Of a stretch of 64,000 bases of DNA, positions 30,755 to 39,993 are shown piece after piece. Under the pieces are notes generated by a model. It ran no database searches, was not told the DNA's origin, and saw nothing but the letters and a program-made list of their open reading frames with translations. The stretch is taken from contig JACWEA010000001.1 in the NCBI GenBank assembly GCA_014653775.1, positions 62,001-126,000 of the forward strand. The letters are read 5' to 3'. How positions within the stretch are numbered: position 1 is the first letter of the stretch; the number at the start of each line of letters is the position of its first letter. The position numbers and the translations under genes were made by a program. The stretch is from Pelagibacterales bacterium SAG-MED30. Its GTDB lineage: Bacteria > Pseudomonadota > Alphaproteobacteria > Pelagibacterales > Pelagibacteraceae.

Positions 30755-31413
30755 GAGATTTAAATCAATCCATTATTAAATTTAATTATGATCAAAACTT
30801 TACAGATGATGATTTTTATGTTTCAAAAAGTAACGAACATATTTTTTTATTGTTGAATAAATGGCCTAAATGGGAAAAAAACTTTTTAAATATTGTTGGT
30901 GAAAAGTTTTCGGGAAAAACTCATCTCTCAAATATATTTATCAAAAAATTTAAGGGATTAAAATTAGACTCACGCTCATTGAAAAATGATGATTTATTAA
31001 AAATTAAAATTCATGAAAATATTGTATTGGAGGATCTTGATGAAAATATAGATGAAAAATTATTATATACCTTGTTAAATATTGTGGATTTAGATAATAA
31101 ATACATCATAGTAACCTCAAGTATTCCAATTGTTGATATTAAATTTTCATTAACTGATTTAAAATCAAGAACTACAAATTTTCTTTTACACAATATTGAA
31201 AAACCTGATGATAATTTAATTTTTGCTTTAATATTAAAAAATTTATCTGATCGTCAAATATCAATAGATAAAAAACTTATAGATTTTATTATCAAAAGAA
31301 TTGATAGATCGTATAGTAAAATATTTGATTTCATATATAAAGTTGACGAGTTAAGTTTGAAAAAGAAAAAACCTATTGATTTAAAAATTATTAAAGAAGT
31401 TTTGGGAGAATAA
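30751..31413 (+). CDS. DnaA-related regulatory protein (Hda/HdaA-like)
   Basis: DnaA-like AAA+ fragment: FLNIVGEKFSGKTHLSNIF Walker A, VLEDLDE, SSIPI...LKSRTTNF sensor region; ATG at 30751 preferred to 30739. Confidence 0.8.
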   Translation: MRDLNQSIIKFNYDQNFTDDDFYVSKSNEHIFLLLNKWPKWEKNFLNIVGEKFSGKTHLSNIFIKKFKGLKLDSRSLKNDDLLKIKIHENIVLEDLDENIDEKLLYTLLNIVDLDNKYIIVTSSIPIVDIKFSLTDLKSRTTNFLLHNIEKPDDNLIFALILKNLSDRQISIDKKLIDFIIKRIDRSYSKIFDFIYKVDELSLKKKKPIDLKIIKEVLGE

Positions 31414-33198
31414 TTGAATAAATACAGAACTCATAATTGTAATGAATTAAGAAAAACATCTGTGGGTAATAGCGTTACTCTTTCTGGATGGATTAACAAA
31501 AAAAGGGATCATGGAAATTTATTATTTCTAGATTTAAGAGATAATTATGGAGTTACTCAATGCATAATTGACAAAGATAATTCTAAATTTAAGGAACTAG
31601 AAAAGATGCAACTTGAAACAGTTATAAAAATTGAAGGAAAGGTTATTGATAGATCAAATGAAACAATCAATAAAGATATTTCAACAGGAGAAGTAGAAGT
31701 TACAATTATAAATTTTGAGGTGCTTGGTACTTGTAAAGAATTACCTTTACCAGTATTTAGTGATCAAGAATATTCAGAAGAAATCAGATTAAAATACAGG
31801 TTTTTAGATTTAAGAAGAAAAAAAATCCATCAAAATATTATTTTAAGATCAAAAGTAATTTCTTTTATTAGATCAGAGATGATTAAATTAGGATTTTTGG
31901 AATTTCAAACTCCGATTTTAACATCTTCAAGTCCTGAAGGTGCTAGAGATTTTCTGGTTCCAAGTCGACTAAATCCAGGAAAGTTTTATGCGTTGCCTCA
32001 AGCACCCCAACAATTCAAACAATTAATTATGGTTTCTGGGTTTGATAAATATTTTCAAATAGCACCATGCTTTAGAGATGAAGATGCAAGAGCAGATAGA
32101 AGTCCTGGGGAATTTTATCAATTGGATTTAGAAATGTCGTTTGTAGAACAAGAAGATATATTTGATGTAGTTGAAAAGTTAATGATTAAAGTTTTCAAAA
32201 ATTTTTCTGATAAAAAGATACTTTTTGAAAAATTTCCAAAAATAACTTATTCAGACACTATGTTAAAATATGGAACTGATAAACCAGATTTAAGAAACCC
32301 ACTTATAATTTCAGATATAACAAAGTTATTTGTAAGAGACGATATTAGTTTTGAAATATTTAAAAAACTTGTGAAAAAAGGATCAATCGTAAGATCTATA
32401 ACCATAAAAAATATTAAAGATAAACCTAGAAGTTTTTTTGATGGAATAGATAAATGGGCTAAAGACCAAGGATCCTCAGGACTTGCTTATTTTACATTAG
32501 AAAAAAATCAAAAAATTTCTGGTAAAGGTCCAGTAGGTAAATTCTTTTCTGAAGAGTCTTTAATTGAACTTATGAAATTAACAAATGCCGAGGTAGGGGA
32601 TACAATTTTCTTATCATGCGGCAAACAGAGTGATGTAGAAAAAATTTTATCTTTAGCAAGAACAAAAATTGCTGAAGAACTTAATTTAATTAAAGATGAT
32701 CATTTTGCATTTTGTTGGATAGTTGATTACCCAATTTTCGAATTAGATGAATTAACTAAAAAAATTAAATTTAGTCATAATCCTTTCTCTATGCCCCAGG
32801 GTGATATTCATAATTTAGATTTATCAAAACCACTTTCTTTGAAAGCTTATCAATATGATATTGTTTGTAATGGAATAGAACTTTCTTCAGGAGCAATTAG
32901 AAATCATATTCCTGAATTAATGTATAAACTCTTTGATATTGCAGGATATTCAAAGAAAGATGTAGAAAATAAATTTAGTGGAATGATAAATGCTTTAAGT
33001 TATGGAGCTCCACCTCATGGTGGTATAGCACCAGGAATAGATAGAATAGTAATGCTTCTAGCAAATGAAAAAAATATTAGAGAAGTAACAATGTTTCCAA
33101 TGAATCAAAATGCTCAGGATTTAATGATGAATGCCCCTTCTGAAATTGAAGAAAGTCAATTAAAAGAACTTAGTTTATCTTTAAAAACAAAAAAATAA
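31414..33198 (+). CDS. aspS: Aspartyl-tRNA synthetase
   Basis: MNKYRTHNCNELRKTSVG, GWINKKRDHGNLLFLDLRD, SPEGARDFLVPSR, class II motif GAPPHGGIAPGIDR; TTG start. Confidence 0.97.
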   Translation: MNKYRTHNCNELRKTSVGNSVTLSGWINKKRDHGNLLFLDLRDNYGVTQCIIDKDNSKFKELEKMQLETVIKIEGKVIDRSNETINKDISTGEVEVTIINFEVLGTCKELPLPVFSDQEYSEEIRLKYRFLDLRRKKIHQNIILRSKVISFIRSEMIKLGFLEFQTPILTSSSPEGARDFLVPSRLNPGKFYALPQAPQQFKQLIMVSGFDKYFQIAPCFRDEDARADRSPGEFYQLDLEMSFVEQEDIFDVVEKLMIKVFKNFSDKKILFEKFPKITYSDTMLKYGTDKPDLRNPLIISDITKLFVRDDISFEIFKKLVKKGSIVRSITIKNIKDKPRSFFDGIDKWAKDQGSSGLAYFTLEKNQKISGKGPVGKFFSEESLIELMKLTNAEVGDTIFLSCGKQSDVEKILSLARTKIAEELNLIKDDHFAFCWIVDYPIFELDELTKKIKFSHNPFSMPQGDIHNLDLSKPLSLKAYQYDIVCNGIELSSGAIRNHIPELMYKLFDIAGYSKKDVENKFSGMINALSYGAPPHGGIAPGIDRIVMLLANEKNIREVTMFPMNQNAQDLMMNAPSEIEESQLKELSLSLKTKK

Positions 33199-34014
33199 CT
33201 ATTTCTTACCCTTTAAATTTATTTTTATATCAGATAAGTCTACGAGATTTTTTTTATAATTATTTCTTACAAATCCTTTGCTTGTTATATCTTTAACAAT
33301 TTTTAGCAATTGGTTTTGACTTTCTGAATTTTGATCATCATTATTAAATTCAGATCCACCTATAGATGGAGTATGAGCTAAATCTTCTCTATTTTGATAA
33401 GAAATAGCCAATTCTCTGAAAATGTAATCCAAAATAGATGTTGCAGTTAAAATTCTATCATTTCCATGAACCTTACCTGATGGTTCAAATTTTGTTCCTA
33501 CAAAAGCACTAATATATTCATCCAGAGGTACACCATATTGTAGACCGAGTGATACAGCTATAGCAAAATTATTCATTAAAGCCTTTACTAGCTCACCTTC
33601 TTTACTTGTATCTATAAATATTTCTCCAATTTTACCATCTTCGTACTCTCCTGTATGTAAATAAACTTTATGGTTTCCTATAGTAGCTTTTTGTATGTAC
33701 CCTTTTCTTCTATCAGGCATACCAAATCTCTTACTAGTTTTTTCAGATTTACTAAAAAGATTTGTTATAGGTTTTTTAAGAGTGTCAAGATTATTTTCAT
33801 TTCTTTTAGTTGCTAATTCAATTTTTTTTTCAGTGACTATATTTTTTTGGTCTAGGCTTTTAGTTTTTCTATTATCTAATTTTACATCTATAACTTCAAA
33901 TTTGCCGTCGTCTCTTTTTTCAAGATTTTTAAGCTCGGTTTCGTTTATATCGTCTAAATAATGATTTACTTTAAATGTACACGTATAATAAGTTTCGACT
34001 AAGTATTTTGACAT
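33199..34014 (-). CDS. TSCPD-domain protein resembling the C-terminal part of class II ribonucleotide reductase (NrdJb-like)
   Basis: [101 protein letters not shown] matches the C-terminal region of NrdJ proteins; no catalytic RNR barrel. Confidence 0.8.
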   Translation of the reverse strand: MSKYLVETYYTCTFKVNHYLDDINETELKNLEKRDDGKFEVIDVKLDNRKTKSLDQKNIVTEKKIELATKRNENNLDTLKKPITNLFSKSEKTSKRFGMPDRRKGYIQKATIGNHKVYLHTGEYEDGKIGEIFIDTSKEGELVKALMNNFAIAVSLGLQYGVPLDEYISAFVGTKFEPSGKVHGNDRILTATSILDYIFRELAISYQNREDLAHTPSIGGSEFNNDDQNSESQNQLLKIVKDITSKGFVRNNYKKNLVDLSDIKINLKGKK

Positions 34015-34129
34015 TTTACCTCTATTTTAAATTTTATTTTGAATAATGAATCATTTAATTTATATACAAATCCATATTTTAGTCTAATTTAAATTATACA
34101 ATTTAGAATTGAATAAAAATTATTTTTAC

Positions 34130-34492
34130 ATGTTGACACTATTTAAAAAAATTTTCATCTGGTGGAATCAAGATACCTTGGGAACAAAAATGAAAACAAT
34201 ATTTTTTGGAAAATTAGTAGGTACAGATAGTTATGGAAATAAATATTATGAAAGTAAAAGTGGAAAAAGGTGGGTTATTTATTCGAATGAAATTGATGCA
34301 AGCAAAATACCAGTTGAATGGTATTCTTGGATGCACTTTACAAAAAATAGGATAGAAAAAAATCATGAATTAAAAAAATATGAATGGCAAAAGCCTCATC
34401 AACCAAACTTAACTGGTACAGAAACAGCTTATTATCCTAATAAAAAAAAACAGGATGCAATTAATAAAAAATACAAAAGCTGGAAAGTTTAA
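34130..34492 (+). CDS. NADH:ubiquinone oxidoreductase NDUFA12/17.2 kDa-like subunit
   Basis: TIFFGKLVGTDSYGNKYYESKSGKRWVIYSNEIDASKIPVEWYSWMHF...EWQKPHQPNLTGTETAYYP; ATG at 34130 preferred over the TTG at 34109. Confidence 0.9.
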   Translation: MLTLFKKIFIWWNQDTLGTKMKTIFFGKLVGTDSYGNKYYESKSGKRWVIYSNEIDASKIPVEWYSWMHFTKNRIEKNHELKKYEWQKPHQPNLTGTETAYYPNKKKQDAINKKYKSWKV

Positions 34493-34862
34493 TAAACTTT
34501 TAGTATTAATAATTATTCTAATAAGTTTAAATAAGTTGAATTATGTTAAATCTCAAGAGAATTTGATTGGTAAAAATACTAGTATAAAAATCTTAGACAA
34601 AATAAGTTCTAAAAATGAATTTATAAATTTAGTTAATGGTGAAGAGCTGATTTACAAAGATCTTGCTATAAAAAGTATGAAATGTACCAATTCTGAATTT
34701 GATGATAATCCAGAGATTAAAGCTTATATTCAAGTCAGAGACTTAACTAAAAAAAGTAATGACAAAGTTTATGTCTTTAATAATTGGATGTTTTCATCGA
34801 GTCCATCCATAACACCTTTTGATCACCCAGTTTATGATATTTGGCTAACTGATTGTGATTAA
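34455..34862 (+). CDS. DUF2155 domain-containing exported protein
   Basis: Signal-like N-terminus, LDKISSKNEFINLVNGEELIYKDLAIKSMKC...VFNNWMFSSSPSITPFDHPVYDIWLTDC; alphaproteobacterial position after the NDUFA12-like gene. Confidence 0.82.
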   Translation: MQLIKNTKAGKFNKLLVLIIILISLNKLNYVKSQENLIGKNTSIKILDKISSKNEFINLVNGEELIYKDLAIKSMKCTNSEFDDNPEIKAYIQVRDLTKKSNDKVYVFNNWMFSSSPSITPFDHPVYDIWLTDCD

Positions 34863-36196
34863 ATAATTTTTTCTTTATCTAACCAACTTACATTAAAATC
34901 TGAATCTAAAAACTTTTTATGATTTAATAATCTTTTATGTAATGGAATTGTAGTTATAATTCCTTCAATTACAAATTCATCTAAAGATCTGTTCATTCTT
35001 TGAATTGCTTCTTGTCGATTTCTTCCATGACATATTAATTTACAAACCATACTGTCATAAAATGGAGTTACTGTATAACCTTGAAATATTGCACCATCAA
35101 CTCTTGTTCTAAATCCGGAAGGTTGATGACACATTTCGATAGTGCCTGGCGAAGGTTGAAAGTTTTTGCTTGGATCTTCTGCATTTATTCTACACTCAAT
35201 GGCATGACCCCTAGGATTAACATCTGTTTGTTTTAAAGCAGTTTCACCTGTGAATGCTATCCATATTTGTTCTTTTATAATATCTATACCAGTAACCATC
35301 TCTGTAACAGGATGCTCTACTTGAACCCGTGTATTCATTTCTAAAAAATAAAACTTTCCATCTTCATAAATAAATTCAACAGTTCCAGCACCTTCATATC
35401 CAATTTTACTGACCATTTTTACTGTTCTATCAAATAAATCTTTTCGGATTTCATCGTTCAAAATAGGGCTTGGTGTTTCTTCTATTAGTTTTTGGTGTCT
35501 TCTTTGTACTGAGCAATCTCTTTCATGTAAATGAACTGCTCTATTCTTTCCAGCTAATATTTGAACTTCTATGTGTCTAGGGTTTTGAAAAAATTTTTCT
35601 ATATAAACTTCATCATTACCAAAGTATTTTTGAGCCTCAGATTTTGCAGTAGAAAATAAAGTTTCAAATTCTTCTTCTTTGTGTACAATCTTCATTCCCT
35701 TGCCGCCGCCGCCGCCAGAGGCCTTAATTAGAATTGGAAAACCAATTTTTTTACTCAGTTCTTTAGCTTCATTAATATCTTTAACGCCTCCCTCAGATCC
35801 TTCTATAATTGGTAGACCGTTTTCTTTTGCAATTTTTTTAGCTTGAATCTTATCTCCCATCATTTTTATTAATTTTGAAGAGGGACCAATAAATTTAATT
35901 TTATTTTCCTCTAAAACTCCTGCAAAGTTTGAATTTTCAGATAAAAAGCCATAACCAGGATGAACTGCTTCTGCATTAGTTATTTCAATTGCAGACATAA
36001 TAGCTGGAATATTTAAGTAACTATTCATAGGTTGGTGTGAACCAATACAAACACTCTCATCTGCTAATTTTACATGCATACTATCTCTATCTACATCAGA
36101 ATGAACTGCTACTGTTTCGATTCCCCATTCTTTACAAGCACGGATTACTCTGACCGCAATTTCCCCACGGTTTGCGATTAAGATTTTTTTAAACAT
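34859..36196 (-). CDS. accC: Acetyl-CoA carboxylase biotin carboxylase subunit
   Basis: FKKILIANRGEIAVRVIRAC, VHPGYGFLSEN, ASGGGGGKGM, ERDCSVQRRHQKLIEE, EMNTRVQVEHPVTE. Confidence 0.98.
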   Translation of the reverse strand: MFKKILIANRGEIAVRVIRACKEWGIETVAVHSDVDRDSMHVKLADESVCIGSHQPMNSYLNIPAIMSAIEITNAEAVHPGYGFLSENSNFAGVLEENKIKFIGPSSKLIKMMGDKIQAKKIAKENGLPIIEGSEGGVKDINEAKELSKKIGFPILIKASGGGGGKGMKIVHKEEEFETLFSTAKSEAQKYFGNDEVYIEKFFQNPRHIEVQILAGKNRAVHLHERDCSVQRRHQKLIEETPSPILNDEIRKDLFDRTVKMVSKIGYEGAGTVEFIYEDGKFYFLEMNTRVQVEHPVTEMVTGIDIIKEQIWIAFTGETALKQTDVNPRGHAIECRINAEDPSKNFQPSPGTIEMCHQPSGFRTRVDGAIFQGYTVTPFYDSMVCKLICHGRNRQEAIQRMNRSLDEFVIEGIITTIPLHKRLLNHKKFLDSDFNVSWLDKEKII

Positions 36197-36630
36197 TATT
36201 CTAAAATAATTATTGTTTGACCAAATTCTACGGGCTGACCATCTTTGACACAGATTTCTTTTACAACTCCATTAGAAGTTGAAGGAACATGATTCATTGT
36301 TTTCATAGCTTCAACAATCATAACCGTATCACCTTTTTTAATTTTTTTTCCTAGTTCAACAAATTTTTTAGCACCAGGTTCAGGTGCATGATATGCTGTT
36401 CCAATTATTGGTGAGGTAATTTGAATTCCTGAAATCATTTTCTGAGTGGTATCAGAAGTAGATTTTTCTTGGGATTTCATACCTGGTGAATTAGAAATTT
36501 GATTAGAACTTAATATCTTCGATTTAGAAACTTTTATTTTAGTATCTTTTTCTGTGTATTCAATTTCAGTTAAATCAAATTCATTTAAATAATCAGTTAG
36601 TTCTTTAATAATTTTTTTATCAATTTTCAT
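36196..36630 (-). CDS. accB: Biotin carboxyl carrier protein of acetyl-CoA carboxylase
   Basis: IVEAMKTMNHVPS biotinylation motif (EAMK). Confidence 0.96.
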   Translation of the reverse strand: MKIDKKIIKELTDYLNEFDLTEIEYTEKDTKIKVSKSKILSSNQISNSPGMKSQEKSTSDTTQKMISGIQITSPIIGTAYHAPEPGAKKFVELGKKIKKGDTVMIVEAMKTMNHVPSTSNGVVKEICVKDGQPVEFGQTIIILE

Positions 36631-37066
36631 TATTTAAAAGTTTTTGCATTGAAATTATGGCCAAAATATATCCTTCAGAACCTAAACCAAAAATTCCTCC
36701 AGTAACAACATCGCTAATAAGAGATTTTCGTCTAAACTCTTCTCTTTTATATATGTTTGAAATATGTAACTCAATCACAGGTTTTTTAAAAATATCTAGC
36801 GCATCTCTAATCGATACTGAAGTATGAGTAAAACCAGCAGCATTTATAATAATACCATCAACGTTTTTTTTTGCCTCTTGTATTTTTGTTACAATGTCAC
36901 CTTCAATATTAGATTGAAAGAACTCCATATCTAAATTTAAATCTTTCGCTTTTTTTAAACAATTTGCTTTTAGTTTTTCAAAAGTTATCGAACCATATTG
37001 TGATTGTTCTCTCTCACCTAATAGATTAAGATTAGGGCCATTAATAATAATTATTTTATTGTTCAT
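36620..37066 (-). CDS. aroQ: 3-dehydroquinate dehydratase type II
   Basis: IINGPNLNLLGEREQSQYG, NAAGFTHTSVSIRDAL, ELHISNIYKREEFRRKS. Confidence 0.96.
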   Translation of the reverse strand: MNNKIIIINGPNLNLLGEREQSQYGSITFEKLKANCLKKAKDLNLDMEFFQSNIEGDIVTKIQEAKKNVDGIIINAAGFTHTSVSIRDALDIFKKPVIELHISNIYKREEFRRKSLISDVVTGGIFGLGSEGYILAIISMQKLLNNEN

Positions 37067-37082
37067 TCAGCATTTATATACG

Positions 37083-37301
37083 ATGAAAAAAATAAAAAAA
37101 ATAAAAATAAGATTAAATGGTAAAAATAGAAATATAATTAAAGGTTATAAGCTGTACAATTTAGTAAATGAATTAGATTTACCATTAAGAAAAATTGCTA
37201 TTGAACTAAATAGAGAAATCGTTGATAAGAAAAAGATCAAAAAAATTAAATTAAATGATAAAGATAATATTGAAATAGTTCATTTTATTGGAGGCGGCTA
37301 A
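37083..37301 (+). CDS. thiS: Sulfur carrier protein ThiS
   Basis: Small beta-grasp protein ending VHFIGGG, directly followed by thiG; ATG at 37083 preferred to 37059. Confidence 0.85.
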   Translation: MKKIKKIKIRLNGKNRNIIKGYKLYNLVNELDLPLRKIAIELNREIVDKKKIKKIKLNDKDNIEIVHFIGGG

Positions 37302-37303
37302 CA

Positions 37304-38077
37304 TTGAAAAATGACAAACTAACTGTTGGTAAACAAAGATTTAATTCAAGATTAATTGTTGGCACAGGAAAATATAAAAATATGTCTGAATGTGCAAAAG
37401 CTATTAAATTATCTGGTGCTAATATAGTTACAGTAGCTGTAAGAAGAGTTAATATTTCTGATAAGAATAAACCACTATTAATGGATTATATAGATCCAAA
37501 AAAAATTACTTACCTACCAAATACTGCTGGATGTTTTTCTTCTGAGGCAGCACTTAGAACACTTAGATTAGCCAGAGAGATTGGAGGATGGAAATTAGTT
37601 AAACTTGAAGTTTTAGGAGATAAAAAAAATCTTTTTCCAGATATGATTGAAACTTTAAAATCAACTGAAGTTTTAACCAAAGAAGGTTTTAGAGTTATGG
37701 TTTATTGCAACGATGATCCCTTAATGGCTAAAAGATTAGAAGACGCTGGTGCAGCTGCAATCATGCCATTAGCTGCTCCAATTGGTTCAGGTTTAGGAAT
37801 TCTTAATAAAACAAATATTTCGATTATAAGAAAACAAACTAAGTTACCTGTAATCATAGATGCAGGTTTAGGACAAGCTTCTGATGCTGTAGTAGCGATG
37901 GAATTAGGGTGTGATGGAGTTTTAGTTAATACGGCCATAGCTAAAGCAAAAAAACCTTTTAGTATGGCACTAGCATTTAAACATGCTGTTATAGCTGGTA
38001 GAAAATCATATCTTTCAGGAAGGATTATAAAAAATTTAGCAGGCAAACCTTCTTCACCAACAGAAGGTATTATTTAG
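37304..38077 (+). CDS. thiG: Thiazole synthase ThiG
   Basis: [84 protein letters not shown]. Confidence 0.97.
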   Translation: MKNDKLTVGKQRFNSRLIVGTGKYKNMSECAKAIKLSGANIVTVAVRRVNISDKNKPLLMDYIDPKKITYLPNTAGCFSSEAALRTLRLAREIGGWKLVKLEVLGDKKNLFPDMIETLKSTEVLTKEGFRVMVYCNDDPLMAKRLEDAGAAAIMPLAAPIGSGLGILNKTNISIIRKQTKLPVIIDAGLGQASDAVVAMELGCDGVLVNTAIAKAKKPFSMALAFKHAVIAGRKSYLSGRIIKNLAGKPSSPTEGII

Positions 38078-39890
38078 ATTTTTTATAAAATTTTTTTTTA
38101 TACCTTTTTTTTTTGACAAAAGGCTTTTTATTTTTTACTTCTGAATTTTTTTCTTCGTAGTTTTTTAATTCTATATTTTTTAATTTTTCAAATTGTTCAA
38201 TTAATTCAATTGTTTTCATTGATTTATTTTTCATATCAATAATATATTCAGGAATAATAAGTTTGTTATCAGTTATAATATCAATTTTCATTTTATTTTT
38301 ATTTTCTATATAAGTTAAATCTTTGACAAAATTTTCTTTTAAAAAATCAGATATTTTTTCACAAACTTTTAACTCTACAAATTTTGCTTTATTTAAAATT
38401 GATTTAAGTTCAACTATTTTTAATAATTTTTGTGCAAAAGACTCATCTTTCAACTCAACTTTCCATTTAACTGCACTTTCTCTGAGTCTTTGTCTAGACA
38501 TTTCTAGTAATCCAAAATTACTAATTCTACCAATTTGAATTCTTGCTCTATCAGATCTACATTTTTCTTTTAGTCGTTTTTCGACCAATCTTCTATTGTT
38601 GTAGCTCAACATGTCAATAAAATCGATTATAATTAAACCTGATAGGTCTCTAATTTTAATTTGTCTTGTGATTTCTTCTGTTGCTTCAAGATTTGTATCT
38701 AAAGCAGTGCTTTCAACATTTTTTTGTTTAATAGAACTACCAGAGTTAATATCAATTGATACTAAAGCTTCTGTAGGATTAATTACTAAATATCCACCTG
38801 AACTAAGTTTTATTTCAGAATCAAATATTTGATTTAATTTTTGCTCTATCCCTTCTTCAATAAACAAAGGTATTTTACCTCTATATTTTTTAATTTTTTT
38901 GACATGAGAAGGCATCATCATTTTCATAAAATTTTGTGCCTTTTTATATCCTTCATTACCTTCAATAATTATTTTTTTTGTATTATCATCATACATATCT
39001 CTTAGAGTTCTTTTTATAATTTCACTTTCTTGATGAACTAACGATGGAGCAATTGAATTTAAGGCAGTTTCTTTAATTTGATTCCAAGTATTTTTTAAAG
39101 TTTCTAAATCATGATCAATTTCATTTTTTGTTTTGTTGCTTCCAGCAGTCCTGACTATTAGTCCCATTTCTTTTGGTATATTAATTTCATTTAATATTGT
39201 TCTAATTTTTTTTCTCTCTGCTGGATTAAAAATTTTTCTAGAGATACCCCCACCTTTAGGTGTATTTGGCATTAGCACTATATATTTACCCGCAATTGAA
39301 ATGAATGTGCTTAAAGCTGCTCCTTTTTGGCCTCTTTCATCTTTAATGACTTGAACAAGTATTACTTGATTTGGTTTTATTACTTCTTGGATTTTATATC
39401 TTTTAAATTTTAAGCGCTTCTCAATTTTTTTTTCTTTATTTTCATAATTCTTATTTTCATTATTTTCTAAGCTTTGTTCCTCAGATAATTTTTCTTCTTC
39501 TATTTCATTTTTTTTTATTTCATTTGAATCAGAGATTTCCAGTTTACCTTCTGCTAAATCTTGTTCATCTTTAGCTTCAACTTCTTTTGATAATTCTTCT
39601 CGTAATTTTTCTTCTTCATCCTTTATTTTTTCCAAGTCACTTTGAGGTATTTGATAATAATCAGATTGAATATCATTAAAGGATAAAAAACCATGTCGTT
39701 CTCTACCAAAGTCGATAAAAGCTGCTTGTAAAGATGGCTCTATCCTACTTACCTTCCCAAGATAAATATTATTTTTGATTAAGTTGTTTTTTAAACCTTC
39801 GTACTCGTAATCTTCAATATTGTTTTCTGATTTAAGTACAACTCTAGTTTCATTCGGATGCGAAGCATCAATGTATAAATTTTTCTCCAT
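38070..39890 (-). CDS. Ribonuclease E/G family protein
   Basis: [36 protein letters not shown]1 start, [32 protein letters not shown]; acidic insertion within the S1 domain. Confidence 0.93.
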   Translation of the reverse strand: MEKNLYIDASHPNETRVVLKSENNIEDYEYEGLKNNLIKNNIYLGKVSRIEPSLQAAFIDFGRERHGFLSFNDIQSDYYQIPQSDLEKIKDEEEKLREELSKEVEAKDEQDLAEGKLEISDSNEIKKNEIEEEKLSEEQSLENNENKNYENKEKKIEKRLKFKRYKIQEVIKPNQVILVQVIKDERGQKGAALSTFISIAGKYIVLMPNTPKGGGISRKIFNPAERKKIRTILNEINIPKEMGLIVRTAGSNKTKNEIDHDLETLKNTWNQIKETALNSIAPSLVHQESEIIKRTLRDMYDDNTKKIIIEGNEGYKKAQNFMKMMMPSHVKKIKKYRGKIPLFIEEGIEQKLNQIFDSEIKLSSGGYLVINPTEALVSIDINSGSSIKQKNVESTALDTNLEATEEITRQIKIRDLSGLIIIDFIDMLSYNNRRLVEKRLKEKCRSDRARIQIGRISNFGLLEMSRQRLRESAVKWKVELKDESFAQKLLKIVELKSILNKAKFVELKVCEKISDFLKENFVKDLTYIENKNKMKIDIITDNKLIIPEYIIDMKNKSMKTIELIEQFEKLKNIELKNYEEKNSEVKNKKPFVKKKRYKKKFYKKSK

Positions 39891-39993
39891 AGTTTTTTAT
39901 TAATTTGTTTCATTTAAAATATAAATATTTGATAAAAATTTTGTTTATAGTTTGCCTTATCTTTAACAAATTCCGTTATATAATGGAATCAAA

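Noticed and set aside
37702-38046. 114-aa ORF antisense to thiG
   Set aside because: Antisense of conserved ThiG sequence; no independent evidence.
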